Shown piece by piece: positions 1 to 5,923 of a DNA stretch of 14,475 nt; position 1 is the stretch's first letter, and each line of letters starts with the position of its first letter. The notes below the pieces were generated by a model. That model worked only from the letters and a program-made list of their open reading frames with translations. It had not been told where the DNA came from and searched no databases. Source of the DNA: Pseudomonadota bacterium (GTDB lineage Bacteria > Pseudomonadota > Gammaproteobacteria > Burkholderiales > Thiobacillaceae); assembly GCA_021791235.1 (NCBI GenBank), contig JAJYXA010000501.1:1-14475 (forward strand), given 5' to 3'. The position numbers and the translations under genes were made by a program.

Positions 1-549
1 CAGATGAAGAACCAGGACCCGCTGAACCCGCTCGACAACGCGCAGGTGACCAGCCAGATGGCCCAACTCAGCACGGTGCAGGGCATCGAGAACGTGAACA
101 GCAGCCTGCAGGCGCTCGCCGCCAGCCTGGGGGCCAACCAGATGGCGCAGGCCGCCGGCCTGATCGGCCGCGGCGTGCTGGTGCCTGGCGACAGCGTCAG
201 CCCCGCCCGGTTCGAGGATGTGATGGGCTTCGAACTGGCGCGGCCGGCCGACACGGTCACGCTGACCATCCACGATGCTTCCGGCGCGCAGGTGCGCAGC
301 CTCGATCTCGGCCCGCGCGACGATGGCGTGAACGTGCTGGCCTGGGATGGCTTGACCGACAGCGGCACGGCCGCACCGGCAGGCGAGTATCAATTCAGGA
401 TCAGCGCCGCCCAGGGCGGCCGGCCGGTCGGCAGCACCGCCCTGCATCTGGGCATGGTCAACAGCGTCTCGCAGGGCAGTCAGGGCGTGCAGCTGAATTT
501 GGCGGGCAACGAGAACGTGAGTTACGCCGACATCCGGCAGATTTTCTGA
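1..549 (+). CDS. flgD: Flagellar hook cap / hook assembly scaffold FlgD (5' partial)
   Basis: FlgD caps the growing hook and guides polymerisation of hook subunits outside the cell. The window opens inside the gene: the frame is already open at base 1 (codon CAG), and the first visible residues QMKNQDPLNPLDNAQ match the conserved N-terminal region of FlgD, so the true start lies upstream. The visible 182 residues comprise the conserved stretch ending in STVQGIENVNSSL, then a beta-rich C-terminal half of the FlgD Tudor/Ig-like kind. That half includes AWDGLTDSGTAAPAGEYQF (around residues 118-136), the typical W-D-G...G-E-Y-x-F signature. The gene ends in TGA and is followed 57 bases later by flgE, its usual partner. 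The methionine at base 4 should not be taken as the start. Identification is secure from family similarity and context. Confidence 0.95.
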   Translation, partial: QMKNQDPLNPLDNAQVTSQMAQLSTVQGIENVNSSLQALAASLGANQMAQAAGLIGRGVLVPGDSVSPARFEDVMGFELARPADTVTLTIHDASGAQVRSLDLGPRDDGVNVLAWDGLTDSGTAAPAGEYQFRISAAQGGRPVGSTALHLGMVNSVSQGSQGVQLNLAGNENVSYADIRQIF

Positions 550-606
550 GCGGGGCGACGTGAATCCGGCGGGTCAACCGGCAGCAATCATCACAAGGAG
601 CAGAAC

Positions 607-1848
607 ATGAGTTTTCAGCAAGGACTGAGCGGCCTCAACGCCGCCGCAAAGAATCTGGACGTCATCGGCAACAACGTTTCCAATGCCGGCACCGTGGGGT
701 TCAAGCAGTCGCAGACGCAGTTTGCCGACGTCTATGCCAACTCGCTCACCGGGGCCGGCGGCTCCGGCGTCGGCATCGGCACCAAGGTGGCGCAGGTGGC
801 CCAGCAATTCACCCAGGGCAACATCACGGCGACCAACAATCCGCTCGACCTGGCCATCAACGGCGGCGGTTTCTTCCGTATGGACAACAACGGCGAGGTC
901 ACCTACCAGCGCAACGGCCAGTTCCAGCTCGACCGCATGGGCTACATCGTCAATCCGACCGGCGCCAAGCTGACCGGCTACACGGCGAATTCCAGCGGCC
1001 TGCTGTCGACCGGCGCGCCGTCGCCCCTGAGCATCAACACCGCCGACCTGGTGCCGCAGATCACCACCGAAGTGAATGCCGTGCTCAATCTGGATTCCGG
1101 CAGCACGCCGATCGATTCGACCACCACCCCGTTCAACATGAACGACCCGGCCACCTACCACAGTTCGACCGCGGTTGCGGTCTACGACAGCCTGGGCAAT
1201 GCCCAGACGCTGCAAACCTACTATGTGAAAAGGCCGTCCGGCGACTGGGATGTGTATGCGGCCAGTGACGGCACGCAGATCATAGGTAGCGGCGCGACGG
1301 GCCAGATTGCCACCCTGAGCTTCAACACCGGCGGCGTTCTGACGACGCCCATGCCGGTGACGCCGGACGTCGACGTGCCGGCCACGGCAACGGGCGCGAC
1401 CACGCCCTTTCCCGTCACATTCGATTTCACCGGCACCACCCAGTTCGGCTCCGCGTTCAGCGTCAACACGCTGAACCAGGACGGCTATACTTCCGGCCGC
1501 CTGGCCGGCTTCAACATCGGCGCCGACGGCATGGTGCTGGGTCGCTATACCAACGGCCAGTCGGCGGTGCTGGGCCAGGTGGTGCTGGCGAATTTCGCCA
1601 ATCCCAACGGCCTGCAGCAACTGGGCAACAACATGTGGGCCGAGACCTCGACCTCGGGCACGCCGCTGGTGGGCACGCCCGATTCAGGCAGTCTGGGCGT
1701 GCTGCAGTCGTCGGCGGTGGAAGATTCCAACGTCGACCTGACCGCCGAACTGGTCAACATGATCACCGCGCAGCGGGTGTACCAGGCCAACGCGCAGACC
1801 ATCAAGGCGCAGGATGCGGTGCTGCAGACGCTGGTTAACCTGCGTTGA
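607..1848 (+). CDS. flgE: Flagellar hook protein FlgE
   Basis: FlgE is the subunit of the hook, the flexible universal joint between rod and filament, and is exported by the flagellar type III system. The 413-residue product is close to the enteric protein (about 400). The N-terminal rod/hook signature is clear: residues 1-40 contain SGLNAAAKNLDVIGNNVSNA followed by TVGFKQSQTQF. The C-terminal end has the matching helix SAVEDSNVDLTAELVNMIT, then AQRVYQANAQTIKAQDAVLQTLVNLR. These two ends form the coiled D0 domain; residues of about 90-350 form the variable surface domains. The ATG at 607 has an excellent ribosome binding site, AAGGAG at 595-600, six bases upstream. Stop is TGA at 1846-1848. 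The following gap to flgF (194 bases) is long for this operon because it holds a repeat element. Confidence 0.97.
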   Translation: MSFQQGLSGLNAAAKNLDVIGNNVSNAGTVGFKQSQTQFADVYANSLTGAGGSGVGIGTKVAQVAQQFTQGNITATNNPLDLAINGGGFFRMDNNGEVTYQRNGQFQLDRMGYIVNPTGAKLTGYTANSSGLLSTGAPSPLSINTADLVPQITTEVNAVLNLDSGSTPIDSTTTPFNMNDPATYHSSTAVAVYDSLGNAQTLQTYYVKRPSGDWDVYAASDGTQIIGSGATGQIATLSFNTGGVLTTPMPVTPDVDVPATATGATTPFPVTFDFTGTTQFGSAFSVNTLNQDGYTSGRLAGFNIGADGMVLGRYTNGQSAVLGQVVLANFANPNGLQQLGNNMWAETSTSGTPLVGTPDSGSLGVLQSSAVEDSNVDLTAELVNMITAQRVYQANAQTIKAQDAVLQTLVNLR

Positions 1849-1867
1849 GGGTTTGAAAGCTTGATTT

Positions 1868-2024
1868 AAAACCGCTCACCACAGAGACACAGAGGCACAG
1901 AGATGAACATCAAGGCAGCGGATCACAGATTGGCTTGTGATCCCTCGATGGGAAAAACAAGAGAGTTGAATAAGCCGCCGGTTTTTCTCCGTGCCTCTGT
2001 GTCTCTGTGGTTCAAAGCGGTTTT
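1868..2024. repeat. Inverted-repeat element copy 1 (flgE-flgF gap)
   Basis: The left arm (core 1880-1903) is three tandem octamers of the form CACAGAGR, preceded by TCAC. The right arm (core 1985-2009 on the opposite strand) carries the same three octamers, with one G in place of A, preceded by AAC. Outside the cores a 9-base box AAAACCGCT (1868-1876) is perfectly mirrored by AGCGGTTTT (2016-2024), so this is the longest of the four copies. The interior contains its own perfect 8-bp stem, 1920-1927 with 1936-1943, around an 8-base loop. Transcribed, the whole gap would fold into a long hairpin ending 18 bases before the flgF start. No plausible gene is present inside. Confidence 0.9.
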
Positions 2025-2031
2025 CAGGATT

Positions 2032-2037
2032 TAGGAG
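2032..2037 (+). promoter_or_regulatory. Ribosome binding site deciding the flgF start
   Basis: TAGGAG lies five bases upstream of the ATG at 2043. The frame is open further upstream to a GTG at 2007, but that codon is inside the right arm of repeat copy 1 and has no such site, so 2043 is preferred. Confidence 0.75.
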
Positions 2038-2042
2038 CCCGC

Positions 2043-2783
2043 ATGGACCGTCTCATCTACACCGCCATGACCGGCGCGAAGTACATCCTGGAACAGCAGG
2101 CGACCACTTCGCACAACCTGGCGAACGCCACGACCACGGGTTTTCGCGCGCAGATCGACCAGTTTCGCGCGGTGCCGGTGCAGGGCGCGATCCTGCCCAC
2201 CCGCGCCTTCGTGGTCGATTCCACCACCGGCAGCGATTTCCGCGGCGGCGCGATCCAGCACACCGGGCGCGAGCTCGACGTGGCGGTGCAGGGCGACGGC
2301 TGGATCGCGGTGCAAGCCGGGGACGGCACCGAGGCCTACACCCGCAACGGCAGTTTGAAGACGGACGAGAACGGCGTGCTGTTGACGCGCGACGGCCTCA
2401 CCGTGATGGGAGACGGCGGCCCGCTGGCGATTCCGCCCGGGCGCAACATCGCGCTGGCGAAGGACGGCACGATTTCCCTGGTGCCCGACGGCTCCGCAGC
2501 CACCGGGCTCACCTCGGTCGGGCGTCTGAAGCTGGTGAACCCGCCCGCGAGCGATCTGGTGCGCGGCGACGACGGCCTGTTCCGTCTGAAGGACGGCAAT
2601 GCGGCCGACGCCGACCCCAAGGTGACGCTGATCAGCGGCGCGCTGGAGTCCTCCAACGTCAACGTCGTCGACGAAATGGTCAACATGATCTCGCTGGCGC
2701 GCCAGTTCGACATGCAGATGAAACTGCTGCAAAACGCCGAGAACAACGACGGCAAGGCAGCGCAGCTGCTGAGCATGAGTTGA
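2043..2783 (+). CDS. flgF: Flagellar proximal rod protein FlgF
   Basis: FlgF is one of the proximal rod proteins (with FlgB and FlgC) of the periplasmic drive shaft. The product has 246 residues, close to the usual 250. It begins MDRLIYTAMTGAKYILEQQ and continues with the rod signature SHNLANATTTGFRAQ. The middle contains the FlgE/F/G core motif ELDVAVQGDGWIAVQ, then AYTRNGSLKTDENG. The C-terminal helix SSNVNVVDEMVNMISLARQF is the family hallmark. The start at 2043 is supported by TAGGAG five bases upstream; an extension to 2007 would translate repeat sequence (MVQSGFQDLGAR) with no family resemblance. FlgF and the following FlgG are paralogues, separated here by another repeat copy. Confidence 0.96.
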   Translation: MDRLIYTAMTGAKYILEQQATTSHNLANATTTGFRAQIDQFRAVPVQGAILPTRAFVVDSTTGSDFRGGAIQHTGRELDVAVQGDGWIAVQAGDGTEAYTRNGSLKTDENGVLLTRDGLTVMGDGGPLAIPPGRNIALAKDGTISLVPDGSAATGLTSVGRLKLVNPPASDLVRGDDGLFRLKDGNAADADPKVTLISGALESSNVNVVDEMVNMISLARQFDMQMKLLQNAENNDGKAAQLLSMS

Positions 2784-2790
2784 AAACCTT

Positions 2791-2903
2791 TTCACCACAG
2801 AGGCACAGAGGCACAGAGATGAACATCCATAGGAAACAGGTTTGGCCGTATGGCAGGAAGCGAATTCCTGAATTTCTCTGTGCCTCTGTGTCTCTGTGGT
2901 TAG
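2791..2903. repeat. Inverted-repeat element copy 2 (flgF-flgG gap)
   Basis: The left arm starts with TTCAC and carries three CACAGAGR octamers (core 2796-2819), beginning 13 bases after the flgF stop region. The right arm (core 2875-2899 on the opposite strand) carries the same three octamers preceded by AAC. The bases just inside the left arm, TGAACATC, are shared with copy 1. The interior has a perfect 6-bp stem, 2854-2859 with 2865-2870. The element occupies most of the 150-base gap and leaves about 30 bases for the flgG leader with its strong ribosome binding site. No gene is seen inside. Confidence 0.9.
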
Positions 2904-2933
2904 TGGTTTAAACGCTTTAATTAAGGAGCCGAC

Positions 2934-3716
2934 ATGATTCGCTCACTGTGGATTGCCAAGACCGGTCTGGATGCGCAGCAGACGCAGATGGACGTGATTT
3001 CCAACAACCTCGCCAACGTCAGCACCAGCGGCTTCAAGCGCGCGCGCGCGGTGTTCGAGGACCTGCTGTACCAGACCATCCGCCAGCCCGGCGCGCAGTC
3101 GTCCGAGCAGACGCAGCTGCCGTCCGGCCTGCAGATCGGCACCGGGGTGAAGCCGGTCGCCACCGAGCGCATCTTTACCCAGGGCAATCTGCAGCAGACC
3201 GGCAACGCCAAGGACGTGGCGATCCAGGGCAACGGCTTTTTCCAGGTGCTGATGCCCGACGGCACCACCTCCTACACCCGCGACGGCTCGTTCCAGGCCG
3301 ACGCCAACGGCCAACTGGTCACCTCCAGCGGCTATGCGGTGCAGCCCGCCATCACCATTCCTGCCGACACGCAAACCCTGACCATCGCGCGCGACGGCAC
3401 GGTGTCGGTGACGCAGGCGGGATCGGCCACGCCGGTGACCATCGGCACCCTGCAACTGGCGATGTTCGTCAACCCGGCCGGCCTGCAGAGCCTGGGCGAA
3501 AACCTCTACGCCGAGACCGCCGCGTCGGGTACGCCGAGCGCCAACGCGCCCGGCAGCAACGGCGCCGGCCTGCTCAATCAGGGCTACGTCGAAACCTCGA
3601 ACGTCAACGTGGTGGAGGAGCTGGTCAACATGATCCAGACCCAGCGCGCGTACGAGATCAACAGCAAGGCGATCCAGACATCCGACCAGATGCTGCAGCG
3701 CCTGACCCAGCTGTGA
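2934..3716 (+). CDS. flgG: Flagellar distal rod protein FlgG
   Basis: FlgG forms the distal rod that passes through the P and L rings and joins the hook. The product is 260 residues, the same length as enteric FlgG. It begins [20 protein letters not shown], followed by [21 protein letters not shown], the highly conserved rod signature. The region [19 protein letters not shown] and the core [18 protein letters not shown] are typical of FlgG. The protein ends with [20 protein letters not shown] and [18 protein letters not shown], a near-consensus C-terminal helix. TAAGGAG at 2922-2928, five bases before the ATG, is one of the strongest ribosome binding sites here. The next gap holds a REP-type doublet and leads into flgH. 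Confidence 0.97.
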   Translation: MIRSLWIAKTGLDAQQTQMDVISNNLANVSTSGFKRARAVFEDLLYQTIRQPGAQSSEQTQLPSGLQIGTGVKPVATERIFTQGNLQQTGNAKDVAIQGNGFFQVLMPDGTTSYTRDGSFQADANGQLVTSSGYAVQPAITIPADTQTLTIARDGTVSVTQAGSATPVTIGTLQLAMFVNPAGLQSLGENLYAETAASGTPSANAPGSNGAGLLNQGYVETSNVNVVEELVNMIQTQRAYEINSKAIQTSDQMLQRLTQL

Positions 3717-3746
3717 GGCTTGCCATGAATGCGCCCCTTGAAACTT

Positions 3747-3813
3747 GTCACACCGGCGAGAGCCGGTGTCCAGTTCTTTTAAAACACTGGATTCCGGCTT
3801 TCGCTGGAATGAC
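3747..3813. repeat. REP-type inverted doublet between flgG and flgH
   Basis: There are two head-to-head copies of one palindromic unit. Unit 1 (3747-3774) has a perfect 7-bp stem (3751-3757 with 3762-3768) closed by a GAGA loop. Unit 2 (3785-3813, read on the opposite strand) has an 8-bp stem with one G-T pair (3791-3798 with 3803-3810) and a GAAA loop on that strand. On their own strands both units read GTCA, stem, then TCCAGT, so they are the same repeat in opposite orientation. This resembles the dispersed REP/BIME-like units of many proteobacteria. Read in the flgH frame it encodes residues of the form HWIPAFAGMTE, a peptide often seen in mis-annotated proteins that run through such repeats. 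Confidence 0.85.
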
Positions 3814-3847
3814 GGAATATGAGTTTTTAAGGGTGTCCGCGAACCTG

Positions 3848-4507
3848 ATGCGCGTCATCGGATTGATGGGCGTCCTGCTGGGGCTGGCGGGCTGCGGCAC
3901 CACGCCGTCGTCCATCGTCGAGCATCCCACCACGGCGCGCCCGCGGGCGCAGCCCGCGCAGGTTGCCGCCAACGGCGCCATCTATCAGGCGGCGGCCTAC
4001 CGCCCGCTGTTCGAGGACCGGCGCGCGCGCCACGTCGGCGACGTGCTCACCATCGTCATCAACGAAAAGACCCAGGCCGGCAAGCAGGCGTCGTCCAATG
4101 GATCGAAGACCAGCGCCGTCGATTCGTCGATCAGTGCCGTTGCGGGCCTGCCGCTCAAAGCGCTTCAGGGGATGGGGGTGAATGCCGAAGCGTCCAATGA
4201 GTACGCCGACAAATCCGCGCTCGATTCCAGCAACACCTTCAGCGGCAGCGTCAGCGTCACCGTCATCGAAGTGCTGCCCAACGGCAACCTGATCGTCGCC
4301 GGCGAAAAGCAGATCGCGCTCGACAAGGGCACCGAATACATCCGCCTGTCGGGCGTGGTGCAGCCCGACACCATCCAGGCGGGCAATACCGTGTCGTCGG
4401 CCAAGGTGGCCGATGCGCGCATCGAATACCGCACCAGCGCCAAGTTCGACTCGGCCGAAGTGATGAGCTGGCTGGCGCGTTTCTTCCTGAGTTTCATTCC
4501 TTTATAA
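3848..4507 (+). CDS. flgH: Flagellar L-ring lipoprotein FlgH
   Basis: FlgH builds the outer-membrane L ring, the bushing around the rod. With the ATG at 3848 the product is 219 residues (enteric FlgH is about 230). It begins with a short lipoprotein signal MRVIGLMGVLLGLAGC; the lipobox LAGC puts the lipidated cysteine at residue 16. Family motifs include YRPLFEDRRARHVGDVLTIV, INEKTQAGK, the region GNLIVAGEKQIALDKGTEYI and SGVVQPDTIQAGNTVSSAKV; it ends WLARFFLSFIPL. The start is uncertain. The frame is open upstream through the REP doublet to an ATG at 3725, which has a weak GAGG site just before it and would add 41 residues of repeat-encoded sequence. GTG at 3833 and ATG at 3809 are further options. 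I prefer 3848 because it gives a normal signal peptide, although no strong ribosome binding site precedes it. Confidence 0.93.
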   Translation: MRVIGLMGVLLGLAGCGTTPSSIVEHPTTARPRAQPAQVAANGAIYQAAAYRPLFEDRRARHVGDVLTIVINEKTQAGKQASSNGSKTSAVDSSISAVAGLPLKALQGMGVNAEASNEYADKSALDSSNTFSGSVSVTVIEVLPNGNLIVAGEKQIALDKGTEYIRLSGVVQPDTIQAGNTVSSAKVADARIEYRTSAKFDSAEVMSWLARFFLSFIPL

Positions 4508-4517
4508 ATCCGAATTC

Positions 4518-4655
4518 TTCACCACAGAGACACAGAGGCACAGAGATGATTGCAAAAGATATGAGGTGTCGTTGCGCTGGCAATCGCCCGATGGGTGATG
4601 CGCGAACGCGAAACAATCCATTGTTCCCTCTGTGCCTCTGTGCCTCTGTGGTTCA
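4518..4655. repeat. Inverted-repeat element copy 3 (flgH-flgI gap)
   Basis: The left arm begins TTCAC and holds three CACAGAGR octamers (core 4523-4546). The right arm (core 4628-4651 on the opposite strand) holds three CACAGAGG octamers preceded by GAAC. As in copies 1 and 2, the left arm is followed by TGA. The interior differs from the other copies and contains the short inverted pair GATTGC/GCAATC (4548-4553 with 4580-4585). The element starts 11 bases after the flgH stop and ends 26 bases before the flgI start. No gene is seen inside. Confidence 0.9.
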
Positions 4656-4680
4656 GTCTTTTGAATAAACGGTGGGCACG

Positions 4681-5778
4681 ATGACCATTCCACGTCTGCT
4701 TCTGCTGGCCCTGCTGACCCTTCCCGGCATCGCGCAGGCCGAACGCATCAAGGACATCGCCGCCATTCAGGGCGTGCGCGTCAACCAGTTGATCGGCTAC
4801 GGCCTGGTGGTGGGCCTCGACGGCAGCGGCGACCAGACCACGCAGACGCCGTTCACGGTGCGGAGCGTCACCAACATGCTGACGCAGATGGGCGTCAACC
4901 TGCCGCCCGGCACCAACATGCAACTGAAGAACGTCGCTGCGGTGATGGTGACGGCCGACCTGCCGCCGTTCGCCCAGGCCGGGCAGGGCATCGACATCAC
5001 GGTGTCGTCGGTCGGCAACGCCAAGAGCCTGCGCGGCGGCACCCTGGTGATGACGCCGCTGAAAGGCGCCGACGGACTGGTCTACGCGATGGCGCAGGGC
5101 AACCTGGCGGTCAGCGGCGCCGGCGCCTCGGCCGGCGGCAGCAAGGCGCAGATCAACCATCTTTCCGTCGGCCGCATTCCGGGCGGCGCGACCGTCGAGC
5201 GCAGCGTGGCCACCGCGCTGGGCGAATCCGGCAGCATCAACCTGGAACTGCGGCAGAGCGACTTCACCACCGCCAGCCGCGTGGTCGACGCGGTGAATGC
5301 GCATTTCGGCCAGGGCATCGCGCGCGCGCTGAACGGCCGCGTGATCCAGGTGAAGACGCCGGTGGGTGACGATGCGCGCGTGGCGTTCCTGGGCGCGATC
5401 GAAAGCCTCGACGTCGACCCGGCACAGGGACGGGCCTTGGTCATCATCAATGCACGTACCGGATCGGTGGTGATGAACCAGGCGGTCATGCTCGATCCCA
5501 GCGCGGTGTCGCACGGCAATCTGTCGGTGATCATCAATACGCAGCCGGTCATCAGCCAGCCTGCGCCGTTCTCCAAGGGCGAGACGGTGGTCACCTCGCA
5601 GTCGCGGATCGAAATCCGCCAGCAGCCGGGCGAGGTGATGCTGCTCAGGAACAGCGCTTCGCTCGCCGACGTGGTGAAGGCACTGAATTCCATCGGCGCC
5701 ACGCCGCAGGATCTGCTGGCGATCCTGCAGGCCCTGAAGGCATCGGGCGCATTGCGCGCCGAGCTGGAGGTGATTTGA
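4681..5778 (+). CDS. flgI: Flagellar P-ring protein FlgI
   Basis: FlgI is exported by Sec to the periplasm and assembles the P ring in the peptidoglycan layer around the rod. From the ATG at 4681 the product is 365 residues, the same as the enteric protein. The N-terminus MTIPRLLLLALLTLPGIAQA is a clear cleavable signal peptide, with likely cleavage before ERIKDIAAIQG. Family blocks include NQLIGYGLVVGLDGSGDQT, TPFTVRSVTNMLTQMGV, KNVAAVMVTADLPPFAQAGQ and the closing NSIGATPQDLLAILQALKA, then SGALRAELEVI. A GTG at 4672 in the same frame would add three residues but overlaps the only Shine-Dalgarno-like sequence (GGTGGG, 4671-4676), so 4681 is preferred. The ribosome binding site is weaker than those of flgE, flgF and flgG. 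Confidence 0.96.
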   Translation: MTIPRLLLLALLTLPGIAQAERIKDIAAIQGVRVNQLIGYGLVVGLDGSGDQTTQTPFTVRSVTNMLTQMGVNLPPGTNMQLKNVAAVMVTADLPPFAQAGQGIDITVSSVGNAKSLRGGTLVMTPLKGADGLVYAMAQGNLAVSGAGASAGGSKAQINHLSVGRIPGGATVERSVATALGESGSINLELRQSDFTTASRVVDAVNAHFGQGIARALNGRVIQVKTPVGDDARVAFLGAIESLDVDPAQGRALVIINARTGSVVMNQAVMLDPSAVSHGNLSVIINTQPVISQPAPFSKGETVVTSQSRIEIRQQPGEVMLLRNSASLADVVKALNSIGATPQDLLAILQALKASGALRAELEVI

Positions 5779-5790
5779 TGAACAGAGATA

Positions 5791-5907
5791 AAAACCGCTC
5801 ACCACAGAGGCACAGAGGCACAGAGAAAACCGTTTCCGTTGTCGTCGTTGAAGACATGCACAAGCGCCGCACCAAGAACCTCTGTGCCTCTGTGCCTCTG
5901 TGGTTAA
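5791..5907. repeat. Inverted-repeat element copy 4 (flgI-flgJ gap)
   Basis: The left arm carries the outer box AAAACCGCT (5791-5799), identical to that of copy 1, then TCAC and three CACAGAGR octamers (core 5803-5826). The right arm (core 5880-5903 on the opposite strand) carries three CACAGAGG octamers preceded by TAAC. The interior of about 53 bases is unlike the other copies. The right arm ends only 17 bases before the flgJ ATG, the closest approach of any copy to a start codon. No gene is seen inside. Confidence 0.9.
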
Positions 5908-5923
5908 TGGTTGGAATGTCCGC

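Noticed and set aside
1991..2911. Plus-strand open frame overlapping flgF in another frame
   Set aside because: It begins and ends in repeat arms and is Arg-rich; flgF in the correct frame is well conserved.
1868..5907. The repeat series considered as a CRISPR-like or att-site array
   Set aside because: Copies are inverted-arm elements separated by whole genes, with no regular spacers, and there are no integrase or cas genes in the window.
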